From the NCBI GenBank assembly GCA_945861295.1, contig CAMAUF010000019.1, positions 1 through 13,345 of the forward strand: a DNA stretch of 13,345 nt. Direction: 5' to 3'. The stretch comes from a bacterium (GTDB lineage: Bacteria > Chloroflexota > Dehalococcoidia > Tepidiformales > Tepidiformaceae). Under the pieces are notes generated by a model, which was not told the origin of the DNA, did no database searches, and saw only the letters and a list, made by a program, of their open reading frames with translations. The position numbers and the translations under genes are program-made. Shown in pieces: positions 1 to 7,128 of the stretch (its first letter is position 1; each line of letters starts with the position of its first letter).

Positions 1-784
1 AGCCCCAGGTCGGGTTCGGCGGCGGGATCCCGAGCCCGAGGAAGGAGAGCGTCGCCTCGACCAGGATAGCGCCGCCGACGGTGATCGTGGCCAGCACCAT
101 GATCGGCGCGAACAGATTCGGGAGGATGTGACGCAGCACAACACGGAAGGGCCCTGCGCCGATCGACCGTGCCGCCTCCACATACTGGCTCTCTTTGGTT
201 GTCAGCACCGTGCCGCGCACCACGCGCGAACTCGATGGCGCGATGAAGATGATCAGGATCAAGACGATGTTGAACAGAGATGGGCTCGTGATCGAGACGA
301 GGGAGAGCAGCAACACGAGCGGAGGGATCGCCATGATGCCGTCCATGAGGCGCTGAATGACCAAATCCCACCAGCTGCCGACGTAGCCGGTGAACAACCC
401 GATCAGTGTGCCCGCAAGCAAGCCGAGGAAGGTCGCGTACAACCCAACCTGCAGCGACGGCCGCGACCCAGAAATGACGCGCGCGAAGACATCCCGGCCG
501 AGCGAATCCGTGCCGAGGATATGGCTCGCGCTTGGGCTCTTCTCCTTGTTGAGGACATCCGGCTCGTTCGGGTCCGCGCCGCTGAACCCGGGGATGATCT
601 CTGTACCGGCGATGGACAAGCCGGGGCCGAAGATGGCGCAAAACACCACGATAAAGAAGATGGCGAAGCCAAACGCGCCGAGCGGCCGTTTTCGGGCGTA
701 CGTCAGGCTTGCGCGAACGGGGTTGGGCCGTCGACGGAGCTGCCATTCTTCGATGGCGGGGAGGCCGGCCGCCGCGTTTTGCAT
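1..784 (-). CDS. Peptide ABC transporter permease, DppC/OppC-like (3' end cut off)
   Basis: Second membrane subunit of an oligopeptide/dipeptide/nickel-type importer; it forms the inner-membrane channel with the DppB-like protein encoded just upstream. 261 residues are present and the C-terminus lies beyond base 1. After a basic N-terminal tail (about residues 17-33) comes a first membrane segment (about 37-55), then the family signature HILGTDSLGRDVFARVISG at 88-106, several more hydrophobic segments (about 112-133, 150-165, 170-185) and the cytoplasmic EAA loop that docks the ATPase (YVEAARSIGAGPF from 201, ending near PN 222-223). The ATG at 784 is preceded by AGGAG about 10 nt away; a GTG two codons earlier has a 4-nt spacing and is the alternative start. 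Only 13 nt separate it from the stop of the previous gene, so it is in the same operon. The ATPase genes are probably off the left edge. Confidence 0.95.
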   Translation of the reverse strand, partial: MQNAAAGLPAIEEWQLRRRPNPVRASLTYARKRPLGAFGFAIFFIVVFCAIFGPGLSIAGTEIIPGFSGADPNEPDVLNKEKSPSASHILGTDSLGRDVFARVISGSRPSLQVGLYATFLGLLAGTLIGLFTGYVGSWWDLVIQRLMDGIMAIPPLVLLLSLVSITSPSLFNIVLILIIFIAPSSSRVVRGTVLTTKESQYVEAARSIGAGPFRVVLRHILPNLFAPIMVLATITVGGAILVEATLSFLGLGIPPPNPTWG

Positions 785-797
785 GCGCACATCTCTC

Positions 798-1751
798 CTA
801 AGAGTATCGGATCCGCGGGTCAATCCAAGCGTAGGAGATATCTACGATGAGGTTGACCAACACGACGGCCGTGCCGACAAACAGCGTATTGCCCATGATT
901 TGCGTGTAGTCTCGGAAGTTGATCGAGGTAAAGATGAGATCGCCGATGCCCTTGATGCTGAAGACGCTTTCGACGACAACGGTGCCGCCGATGAGAAAAG
1001 CGAACTGGTTGCCAAAGACCGTAACGACGGGGATCAGCGAATTTCTGAGGACGTGCCGGCTGAGGATGACCCTTCCGGTGAGGCCCTTGGCTCGGGCGGT
1101 GCGGACGAAATCTTGCCGAAGCACTTCGAGCACGGTCGCGCGGGTCATGCGCATGGTGACTGCCGCCAACGAAACACCAAGCACTAGGCTGGGCAAGAGA
1201 TACGCCTGAAGGTTGGCGATTGGGTGAGTGAAGATCGACGGTTGGGTTGCGGGCGGAGAGATCCCGAACCAAATGCCGCCGTAGACGACCACAAGGATCG
1301 CGAGAAAGAAGTTCGGCACCGCGAGACCCAACGTCGTAAACATTCGGCCTAAGAAGTCGAAGGCGCCGTCCTGCTTCACCGCCGAGACGACCCCGACCGG
1401 TATGGCGATCAGGAGGGACAAGATTGTCGAGAGCAAGACGAGTTCGAGGGTCTTGGGGAAGGTGTCCAGAATGCGCCCCGAGACCGAGCGGTCTTCAAAG
1501 ATCAGGCTCTTGCCGAAATCGCCGCGGAAGACGCCCCCGACCCATTCGCCGAACTGTTTGAGGACGGGCTCGTCGAGGCCGAGCTGCTGGCGCTTTTCCT
1601 CAAGCTGGGCTGGGTTGACGCGACCTCCGGAGGCGAGCCGCGCGAGGAGCGTGTCCCCGGGCGCGGCTTGGATCATGAGAAACGAAATCAGGGCGACAAG
1701 CGAGATGATGACCGTCCCGAAGAGGAGCCGGCGGATGATGTACTGGGTCAT
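798..1751 (-). CDS. Peptide ABC transporter permease, DppB/OppB-like
   Basis: First membrane subunit of the peptide-type importer, 317 residues, a usual length for the family. It starts with MTQYIIRRLLFGTVIISLVA, the typical N-terminus with a basic pair followed by membrane helix 1 (about 9-29). A periplasmic segment (about 30-100) contains LGLDEPVLKQFGEWV (58-72), a family hallmark. Further helices lie near 102-124, 138-165, 183-200, 237-262 and 288-309. The EAA loop is at 215-237 (FVRTARAKGLTGR..., ending RN). The frame stays open upstream for 62 more codons, but that part is low-complexity and would overlap the intercistronic hairpin, so the ATG at 1751 is chosen. Its ribosome site is poor (AAGG about 13 nt away, GAAG adjacent). 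It sits between the binding-protein gene (112 nt away) and the DppC-like gene (13 nt away). Confidence 0.95.
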   Translation of the reverse strand: MTQYIIRRLLFGTVIISLVALISFLMIQAAPGDTLLARLASGGRVNPAQLEEKRQQLGLDEPVLKQFGEWVGGVFRGDFGKSLIFEDRSVSGRILDTFPKTLELVLLSTILSLLIAIPVGVVSAVKQDGAFDFLGRMFTTLGLAVPNFFLAILVVVYGGIWFGISPPATQPSIFTHPIANLQAYLLPSLVLGVSLAAVTMRMTRATVLEVLRQDFVRTARAKGLTGRVILSRHVLRNSLIPVVTVFGNQFAFLIGGTVVVESVFSIKGIGDLIFTSINFRDYTQIMGNTLFVGTAVVLVNLIVDISYAWIDPRIRYS

Positions 1752-1806
1752 CTTCAGCGGAACCTTATCTCCGGCGGACAGGCGTCCCCGGAATCTGTTT
1801 GGGGCC

Positions 1807-1843
1807 ACGCGCAGGAGCCGCCTTTGCGGCGGCTCCTGCGCGT
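1807..1843 (-). repeat. Perfect intercistronic hairpin between binding-protein and permease genes
   Basis: Arms 1807-1822 (ACGCGCAGGAGCCGCC) and 1828-1843 are exact reverse complements, 16 of 16, around a 5-nt centre. No U-tract follows on the minus strand, so it does not look like a full intrinsic terminator. It lies 20 nt after the stop of the solute-binding-protein gene and 55 nt before the permease start. Such hairpins in ABC operons commonly protect the upstream mRNA end or attenuate transcription, giving more binding protein than permease. That role is inferred here. Confidence 0.8.
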
Positions 1844-1863
1844 CCTCCTGAAATCGGACGAAT

Positions 1864-3681
1864 CTAGCCGACCCAAACCTTTTCGTCGCCCTTGGCGCCC
1901 CAACCGATGTTGCCCCACGCGTGGATCGTGTCGACAACGTTGTGGTAGTTGGGCTTGCGGAGCGCCGTCTTGTAGGCGTTCCGGGTCCAGATCCGGTAGA
2001 CCTTGTTCAGGTCGATGAGCATCGCCTGGCGAAGGAGGTCGCTGCGCTTGGTGGCGTCGAGTTCGCGCCGCTGGGCCTCGAGCAGCTTGTCCAGGTCGGG
2101 GTCGGCGACGCCGTAGATGTTGCCCGGCGCTTTGGAGTGCAGCACCTCGTAGGAGTAGCCGTCCGGGTCGAAAGCGGGGCCGCTGAACCAAGAGCCGAGG
2201 GCATCGTCATACCCACGGGTGAAGTGCGCCCCGATCCAGCCGATGGTCTCCATGCCGACGAATTCGACCTCGACCCCGAGGTTCTTCTTCCAGTCCTGGT
2301 GGATGAGCAGGTGAAGGTCCTGCCCCGGGCCCGGGACGGAGGAGTAGTTGTACTTGATCTTGAGCGGCTTCGCGGCCGAGTAGCCAGCGGCCGCGTAGAG
2401 CTTCTTCGCCTCGGCGACGTCGGTGTGGTGGAAACTGCCGAGCTCGCTCTCCTCCCAGGGCCACTCGCGGAAGGCGCCCTTGCTGTCCTTGAAGTACGAC
2501 CAGTCCTGGGAGTATCCAGGGCCTGAAAGCCCGTCGAAGATGCCCTCGTGGATCGCCTTGCGGTCGATGGCGAGCGAGAGAGCCTGACGCAGGCGCTCGT
2601 CTTTCCAGGTCGCCTTTTCGACGTGCATGCTGATGTAGTTCTGCGCGCCGGGAGGCGGCGAGGTCACCTGGCCGATGAGGTCCGGCGTCTCCTTGAGCAG
2701 GTCCCGGAAGTTGTTCACGTCCAGGCCCCAGAGCGTGTCCAGTTCGCCCGAACGGAAGGCCGCAATCCGGCCCGCGTCGTTGCCGATGAAGTTGCGGGAC
2801 TCGATGTTGTCCAGGAACGGCAGTTGCGCGCCGTTCCACTTGCGGAAGTAGTCCGGGTTTTTCTTGGCCTTCCAAGCTCCGTTCGGCTCCCAGCTCTCCA
2901 GGATGAAGGGGCCGGTGCCGACCGCGGTGGACTTAAACTTGTCCGTCTCCGCGAGCTCTCGGGGAGCGACGACGTGGACGGGCACCATCATGTTGTTGAG
3001 CAGGTAGGCGGCCGGTTCCTTCATCTTGAACGTGACGGTGTTGGCGTCCGGCGCGCTGAAGGAGGCGACCTGTTGGTAGGTGCCGGCCTGGAACGAGGTC
3101 TTCTCCTTGAGGAGCGTGTAGCCGTAGACGGCGTCCTCGGCGGTGAAGGCGCGCCCGTTCGTCGGCGCGACGTTCTGCCACTTGATGCCCTTATGCAGCT
3201 TGAAGATGTAGGTGAGCGGGTCCGGCTGCTCCCAGCTCTCGGCGAGGTCGCCCTCGGCGTTGAGCTTGTGCGCGTCGTCCTTGTCGCTCATGGGGAAGGT
3301 GACGAGGCCGTTGTAGTGATGGCCGGCGAAGCTCGACATGATCGAAGCGCCAGGGTCGGTTAGCGCCCAGTTGCCGGGGTCGAAGCCGGCAAAGGTGAAC
3401 TTGCCGCCCGCCTTTGGCTTGTCGGAATTCGGGACGTTCTTGAGCTTGCTCCAGTGGAACTGATCGCGCAGCTCTTCAGTGGTTTTGCCAACGGTCTGGT
3501 GGCCGTCGGGCACGCCGGCGCCGCCGCCGCTGCTCGTCGAGCCGCCGCTCGCGGGTTCGTCGTCATCGCCGCAGCCGACTAGGCCTAGCGCGGCCGCGCC
3601 TATGCCTGCCGCCCCAGCGCTGGCGATGAACCTGCGCCGGCTGGCTCGGTTGTGTTGCCACTTGTTCCAATATTCCGACAT
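1864..3681 (-). CDS. Extracellular solute-binding lipoprotein, family 5 (peptide-type ABC importer)
   Basis: Substrate-capturing subunit of the importer, 605 residues. The N-terminus is a Tat-type lipoprotein signal: SRRRFI at residues 14-19, a small-residue hydrophobic core, and lipobox LVGC with Cys37 as the probable lipidated residue. A Ser/Gly linker follows (about 45-55). Family 5 hallmarks are DLAESW (145-150), TYIFKLHKGIKW (157-168), GTGPF (255-259) and NPDYF (275-279), and later ERLRQALSLAIDRKAI. The chosen ATG at 3681 has GGGAGGG about 9 nt upstream and places the twin-arginine motif correctly; the open frame upstream of it is non-coding in character. It is the first gene of the operon with the two permeases downstream. 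Family membership is clear; the exact ligand (peptide, amino acid derivative, sugar or nickel complex) cannot be read from the sequence. Confidence 0.95.
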   Translation of the reverse strand: MSEYWNKWQHNRASRRRFIASAGAAGIGAAALGLVGCGDDDEPASGGSTSSGGGAGVPDGHQTVGKTTEELRDQFHWSKLKNVPNSDKPKAGGKFTFAGFDPGNWALTDPGASIMSSFAGHHYNGLVTFPMSDKDDAHKLNAEGDLAESWEQPDPLTYIFKLHKGIKWQNVAPTNGRAFTAEDAVYGYTLLKEKTSFQAGTYQQVASFSAPDANTVTFKMKEPAAYLLNNMMVPVHVVAPRELAETDKFKSTAVGTGPFILESWEPNGAWKAKKNPDYFRKWNGAQLPFLDNIESRNFIGNDAGRIAAFRSGELDTLWGLDVNNFRDLLKETPDLIGQVTSPPPGAQNYISMHVEKATWKDERLRQALSLAIDRKAIHEGIFDGLSGPGYSQDWSYFKDSKGAFREWPWEESELGSFHHTDVAEAKKLYAAAGYSAAKPLKIKYNYSSVPGPGQDLHLLIHQDWKKNLGVEVEFVGMETIGWIGAHFTRGYDDALGSWFSGPAFDPDGYSYEVLHSKAPGNIYGVADPDLDKLLEAQRRELDATKRSDLLRQAMLIDLNKVYRIWTRNAYKTALRKPNYHNVVDTIHAWGNIGWGAKGDEKVWVG

Positions 3682-3789
3682 CTGCGTTCGCCCTCCCTGG
3701 CGGGTTCGGCCGCTTGGCGTCCCATCGAAGCGGCCACAACTCGCATCGACGAAAGTAATGAGCCTGGGCCGAACCATCTCCTTCGCGGG

Positions 3790-3818
3790 AGCATACTCGC
3801 CCCCAGGGGGCGAGGCAA
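3790..3818 (-). promoter_or_regulatory. Candidate sigma70-type promoter of the transporter operon
   Basis: On the minus strand TTGCCT (3818-3813) and TATGCT (3795-3790) are separated by exactly 17 nt. Each matches four of six consensus positions, including the key TTG of the -35 and the TA...T of the -10. Predicted transcription start is about 3783. The whole spacer is a palindrome (listed separately), which supports a regulated promoter. No experimental support. Confidence 0.45.
3796..3814. promoter_or_regulatory. 19-bp perfect palindrome filling the promoter spacer (operator candidate)
   Basis: CTCGCCCCCAGGGGGCGAG has nine-base arms that are perfectly complementary around a single A at 3805. 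A one-base centre fits a DNA-binding dimer site better than an RNA hairpin. It covers the entire -35/-10 spacer and two bases of the -35 box, so a bound protein would block or distort polymerase binding. Confidence 0.5.
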
Positions 3819-3837
3819 GAGGCTGTGGGCTCTCTGC

Positions 3838-3854
3838 CATCGTCCAGGACGATG
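3838..3854. promoter_or_regulatory. 17-bp perfect palindrome upstream of the transporter promoter
   Basis: CATCGTCCAGGACGATG has eight-base arms around one A at 3846. Its centre is 41 bp from the centre of the promoter palindrome, close to four helical turns, and both share the central CCAGG. It could be a second, weaker operator half of the same system or an independent site. Confidence 0.45.
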
Positions 3855-3868
3855 AAACGAGGCTCTCA

Positions 3869-3883
3869 ACGTATGGACGTATG
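3869..3883. repeat. Tandem 7-mer ACGTATG, two copies
   Basis: ACGTATG occurs at 3869-3875 and again at 3877-3883, one base apart, 15 bp beyond the upstream palindrome. It is a short direct repeat and may be part of the same control region, but it is short enough to be chance. Confidence 0.3.
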
Positions 3884-4104
3884 TTCGATCGCGATGAGTG
3901 CTTGTGGACGGCGGCCGCTTGGCGCGGCTTGCGAGCGGCGCGCACGGTCGTGGCCCAGCTTCCTTTCGCGCCGGAAGTCGCCAGCCACACGACCGGCCAT
4001 CGGGGCGGCGACGGCGGTTTGACCTTCGCTAGCCTATGGGACGGAGCTATAAACCGGTGTCCGGGCCGATGAGCGCCCAGGGCCTCCGCGGATAGGAGCC
4101 TTGC

Positions 4105-5430
4105 CTAATACCGCTCGGCAAGCAGCCGAACTTCCTCCTCAAGCGTCAGGCCGGCCAGGGCCGCTGACTCCATCCGCTTGACGGCGATGTAGGCGCGAGC
4201 GCGTTCCGGGCCGAGCGAGGCCATGAGCACAGAGTCGGCGGCGAGGTGGTCGAGCGCGTCACCGAGCGTCGCCGGGAGCGGTTCGATCCCTCGGGCGCGG
4301 CGTTCATCCTTCGCGAGAAGGCCCGGGTCGACCGTGATTTCAGCCGGCGGCTCTAGCCCACGGCGCACGCCGTCCAGGCCAGCCGCGATCATCGCCCCCA
4401 GCGCAAGGTAGGGGTTGGCCGAGGCATCGGACATCTTCAGTTCCAGGCGCGCGTCGTTGCCCACGCCGCCCGCCACGCGGACCGCAGCCTCGCGGTTATC
4501 GCGGCCCCAAACGCGATAAGCGCCGGCCCAGAAGTGCGGAGCGAGTCGGCGGTACGAATTGCACGTCGGGACGGTGACCGCGGCCAAGCCCGGAAGATGG
4601 TCCATCAGGCCGGCCAGAAACGCGCGGCTGGTCGGCGAGAGCCCGGTCGCTTGGGCGGCGTCGCCCATCGCGTTGGCGCCATCGCGCCAGAGCGAAATAT
4701 TGAGATGACAGCCGGAACCGGCCGCGCCCTCGATCACTTTCGGCAGAAAGCTGGCGACATAGCCATGGCTGGGGGCGATAGCGCGGACGGCTTCGCGATA
4801 GATGACCTGGCGGTCGGCGGCGGCGAGCGGCTCGGCGTGGCGGACCGTGAGTTCGATTTGGCCGGGCGCCGACTCGGGGTAACACCACTCCGTTTCGAGT
4901 CCCAGCGATTCCAGCGCGCCTGTGAGTTCGTCGATGAAGGGACGGTGGGCGTTGAGGGCGCCGGTCGCGGCATAGGCAGTGCTGTCCGCCGGTGCGTACC
5001 CGCCGGCAGTCTTGCGGAGCAGGAAGAACTCGTTCTCGAACGCCGCCCGCGCCGTGAACCCGGCCTCGGCCAGCGCGCGAACTTGTGAGCGGAGGTATTC
5101 GCGCGGGCAATGGGCCCAGGGCGCGCCATCGAGCCGCATATCGCCCAGGACGTGGGCGTGCGTGGGCGCCCAAGGAAGGACCGCGAGCGTCTCCCAGTCC
5201 GGAACGAGGCGCGCTTCGCCGACGGGCGACAGGCCGCTGTCCGGCGCGACGCTGTCGAACATCACCGGCAGGGCCTGTTGCGCGAGGGTGATGCCGACGC
5301 CGTCGGGGAGGCCGCGGTCGAGGAGTCGCCGGTGCGCCGCCTTGGCACGGATGACGTTGGCGTTGTCGCACCAAAGTATCCGCACCCATTGCACGCCAGC
5401 CTGATCGAGGACGTGGAGCGAGCCTGCCAT
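4105..5430 (-). CDS. Glutamine-synthetase-family gamma-glutamyl ligase (GlnA-like)
   Basis: ATP-dependent ligase of the glutamine synthetase fold, 441 residues. The N-terminal beta-grasp part contains DNANVIRAK (22-30) and VPDWETLAVLPW (76-87). The catalytic part carries metal/glutamate motifs ENEFF with E132 and E134, ESAPGQIEL with E186 and E193, GSGCHLNISLW with H242 (238-248), NSYRRLAP (291-298), VWGRDNREAAVRV (307-319), and RLELKMSDASANPYL with E330 (328-342). The usual second Arg of the RxExR motif is Lys332. The FDGSS-like ammonium loop of true glutamine synthetases is not recognisable around 45-65, and the adenylylation loop is missing. I therefore infer a ligase for an amine or amino compound (as in gamma-glutamylputrescine synthetase or GlnA3/GlnA4 relatives) rather than the housekeeping enzyme. 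Start at 5430 is uncertain: GGAGGA is almost touching the ATG. The gene lies 423 nt upstream of the transporter operon on the same strand. Confidence 0.88.
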   Translation of the reverse strand: MAGSLHVLDQAGVQWVRILWCDNANVIRAKAAHRRLLDRGLPDGVGITLAQQALPVMFDSVAPDSGLSPVGEARLVPDWETLAVLPWAPTHAHVLGDMRLDGAPWAHCPREYLRSQVRALAEAGFTARAAFENEFFLLRKTAGGYAPADSTAYAATGALNAHRPFIDELTGALESLGLETEWCYPESAPGQIELTVRHAEPLAAADRQVIYREAVRAIAPSHGYVASFLPKVIEGAAGSGCHLNISLWRDGANAMGDAAQATGLSPTSRAFLAGLMDHLPGLAAVTVPTCNSYRRLAPHFWAGAYRVWGRDNREAAVRVAGGVGNDARLELKMSDASANPYLALGAMIAAGLDGVRRGLEPPAEITVDPGLLAKDERRARGIEPLPATLGDALDHLAADSVLMASLGPERARAYIAVKRMESAALAGLTLEEEVRLLAERY

Positions 5431-5431
5431 T

Positions 5432-5455
5432 CCTCCATGATTGCATGCTGGGAGG
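5432..5455 (-). promoter_or_regulatory. Possible hairpin masking the ribosome site of the GlnA-like gene
   Basis: On the minus strand CCTCC (5455-5451) can pair with the GGAGG ribosome site (5436-5432) that directly precedes the ATG. The 14-nt loop contains a GCATGC palindrome. The stem is only 5 bp. It could lower translation, or the gene may be read from a nearly leaderless transcript. Weak evidence. Confidence 0.25.
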
Positions 5456-5554
5456 TGTGGATCCTGGGGCGGGCTTTGGGGCGCGCAGGCACGGACACTC
5501 CCTACCGGTCGTGGTACCGATGAGCGCGCCCCCGACGGTGGGCGATTTGCGCGC

Positions 5555-5560
5555 TACAAT
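5555..5560 (+). promoter_or_regulatory. Candidate -10 box for dapA
   Basis: TACAAT matches five of six positions of the consensus -10. It lies 31 nt before the dapA ATG and predicts a start near 5567 and a 25-nt leader containing GGAG (5579-5582). I see no good -35 at 16-18 nt upstream. Confidence 0.4.
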
Positions 5561-5591
5561 GACGGGCACCCTTTCGCCGGAGCCCACCCAC

Positions 5592-6479
5592 ATGACTGAG
5601 CTTGGCCGCCTCCTCACCGCCATGGTCACCCCGTATACGCCTGATGGCGCAGTCGATTACGCCCACGCCCGCCGGCTGGCGGCGCACCTCGTCAAGCGCG
5701 GCAACGACGGCGTCGTCGTCACCGGGACGACGGGCGAATCGCCGCTCCTTTCCGATGACGAAAAGGCGGGACTCTGGGAATCCGTGAAACAGGAGCTCGG
5801 CGCGGGCGGCACGGTCATCGCCGGAGCGGGCACGAACGACACGCGCCATTCCGTCGCGCTGGCCAAGCGGGCCGAGCGGGCGGGCGCCGACGGTATCCTC
5901 GCCGTCGTGCCGTACTACCTTCGCCCGCCGCAAGAAGGCATCTTTCGCCACTTCAAGGCGATCGCCGAGAGCACCAGTCTTCCGGTCATTATCTATAACG
6001 TGCCGAGCCGGACGGGCGTCAACATGACCGTCGAGACGACGCTGCGTTGCGCCGAAATCCCCAACATCGTCGGCAACAAGGAAGCCAACGGCGACCTCGC
6101 CAGCAGCGCCGCGGTGATCGAAGGCGCGCCCGGCTTCAAGGTCTGGAGCGGGAACGACAACGACAACTTCCACCTCTACACGATGGGCGGTTGGGGGGCG
6201 ATCAGCGTCACCGCGCACATCGTCGCGGGCGAACAGCGCAGGATGCTCGATGCCGTCCTAGCAGGCCGGGTGCCGGAAGCGGCGGCGATGCACCGCAAGC
6301 TCTGTCCGGTGACGGATGTCTGTTTCCGGCACGGCAGCCCCGGCACGATCCGCGCGATCCTGCGGCGCTTCGGCTTCGTCATCGGCGAGCCGCGTCTGCC
6401 TGTGGTCGAACCGTCCGCGGCGGCGATCGATGCCCTGATTGCGGACCTGCGCGGCGCCGCGCTCGATGTGATGCAATGA
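5592..6479 (+). CDS. dapA: 4-hydroxy-tetrahydrodipicolinate synthase
   Basis: Condenses pyruvate with aspartate semialdehyde, the first committed step of the diaminopimelate/lysine pathway, in the cytoplasm. 295 residues, the normal length. Signature residues are all present: GTTGES at 45-50 (active-site Thr pair), YNVPSRTG at 135-142 with catalytic Tyr135 and carboxylate-binding Arg140, and the Schiff-base lysine K163 in NKEANGD. The later GNDNDNF (187-193) and GGWGAISVTAH (199-209) also fit. KEANGD replaces the commoner KEASGD, so another member of the DapA/N-acetylneuraminate lyase superfamily cannot be fully excluded, but overall fit to DapA is close. The ATG at 5592 has GGAG nine nt upstream; the open frame extends earlier but has no family similarity. 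Its stop overlaps the next start (ATGA). Confidence 0.92.
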   Translation: MTELGRLLTAMVTPYTPDGAVDYAHARRLAAHLVKRGNDGVVVTGTTGESPLLSDDEKAGLWESVKQELGAGGTVIAGAGTNDTRHSVALAKRAERAGADGILAVVPYYLRPPQEGIFRHFKAIAESTSLPVIIYNVPSRTGVNMTVETTLRCAEIPNIVGNKEANGDLASSAAVIEGAPGFKVWSGNDNDNFHLYTMGGWGAISVTAHIVAGEQRRMLDAVLAGRVPEAAAMHRKLCPVTDVCFRHGSPGTIRAILRRFGFVIGEPRLPVVEPSAAAIDALIADLRGAALDVMQ

Positions 6480-6754
6480 GCGATCCCGCGCCGGCCGATG
6501 ACGGGCGCCCCTGGCGGGCGGTGTGGCGCGGCGATGGGCCGGACCTCAAGGCCGCCGCGGACGCCATCGTCGCCGCCGGGATCGAGGTGCGGATCGCGGG
6601 CGACGGCCGTTCGCTCCACGGCCAGGCCCGGCTACTGGTCGCGGAAGCGGATCTCGTGCGGGCCAGGGCGGCCATCCCGCCGCGCACCAACAGTGGCTCT
6701 GGGATCAAGCGGCTCCTTCGCATGCTGTTCCCGTTCGGTCCGGCAAGGATGTGA
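6476..6754 (+). CDS. Small DUF2007-like protein
   Basis: 92-residue cytoplasmic protein. The core (about 13-66) has the pattern of DUF2007 (putative signal-transducing) proteins: a strand WRAVWRGD, a helix LKAAADAIVAAG, then IEVRIAGDG and a final strand-helix ARLLVAEADLVRARAAI. The tail is basic and hydrophobic (about 77-92), with no clear membrane span. The ATG overlaps the dapA stop as ATGA, and its own stop overlaps the next start as GTGA, so translation of the three genes is very likely coupled. Molecular role of the family is not established. Family assignment is by pattern only. Confidence 0.75.
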   Translation: MSDPAPADDGRPWRAVWRGDGPDLKAAADAIVAAGIEVRIAGDGRSLHGQARLLVAEADLVRARAAIPPRTNSGSGIKRLLRMLFPFGPARM

Positions 6755-7107
6755 CGGCATTTGCCTGGGAGCCCGTCTGGAGTGGCGAAGGCGAAGCGGA
6801 GGCCGAAATCGTCGCTGGCCGTCTTCGCGCCGACCGCGTCCGCACACGGGTCGTGCCCGGGCCCGGACGGCTGCCCTCGTCCTACGGCTCGACTGTCAGC
6901 AATCAGACCTGGATCGTGGTCGCGCACGCTTCGCAAGCGCGTGCGGCGCGTGCGATCCTCGAACGCCGCGACAGGCGCGGCGTCGTACATCCGGAGGATT
7001 TCGCCAATCCGGTGGCGGCGAACTGGCGGCAGATGAAAAGCGCCGCGCCCTGGATCCTTGCGGCGGTCTTGGTGGCCGTCACGATCGCGCTGCTCAGGCA
7101 GCTCTGA
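6751..7107 (+). CDS. DUF2007-like protein with C-terminal membrane anchor
   Basis: 118 residues with a GTG start at 6751 that overlaps the previous stop by four bases; AAGGA lies just before it. Residues about 5-72 repeat the DUF2007 pattern (WEPVWSGEGEAEAEIVAGRL, then TWIVVAHASQARAARAIL), so this looks like a diverged paralogue of the preceding gene. A hydrophobic segment at about 98-115 (AAPWILAAVLVAVTIALL) should anchor it with the domain in the cytoplasm. It ends 21 nt before the convergent HicB-like gene. A longer open frame starting further upstream exists but lies inside the preceding gene and has no ribosome site. Confidence 0.72.
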   Translation: MTAFAWEPVWSGEGEAEAEIVAGRLRADRVRTRVVPGPGRLPSSYGSTVSNQTWIVVAHASQARAARAILERRDRRGVVHPEDFANPVAANWRQMKSAAPWILAAVLVAVTIALLRQL

Positions 7108-7128
7108 CGACGTCTGGCGCGCGAGTGT

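Larger units (their letters stand above)
3682..4104. other. 423-bp intergenic region: 5' flank of transporter operon and 3' flank of GlnA-like gene
   Basis: I see no convincing gene here; the open frames crossing it lack ribosome sites and recognisable domains. Reading on the minus strand, an imperfect small hairpin (GGCTCC/GGAGGCC, one bulge) lies just after the GlnA-like stop at about 4079-4100 and lacks a U-tract. The part next to the transporter operon holds a candidate promoter (3790-3818), two palindromes (3796-3814 and 3838-3854) and a tandem 7-mer (ACGTATG at 3869-3875 and 3877-3883). The predicted leader to the binding-protein start is about 100 nt. Confidence 0.6.

Noticed and set aside
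128..850. Long plus-strand open frames opposite the permease genes (1-1900) and opposite the binding-protein gene
   Set aside because: They are antisense to well-supported transporter genes, have Arg/Asp-rich low-complexity translations and no domains.
4079..4100. Imperfect hairpin after the GlnA-like stop as an intrinsic terminator
   Set aside because: Six base pairs with a bulge and no U-tract; not a convincing terminator.
4496..5629. A long second minus-strand frame overlapping the GlnA-like gene and the dapA start
   Set aside because: Its translation is Arg/Pro-rich shadow sequence; the GlnA motifs are in the other frame.
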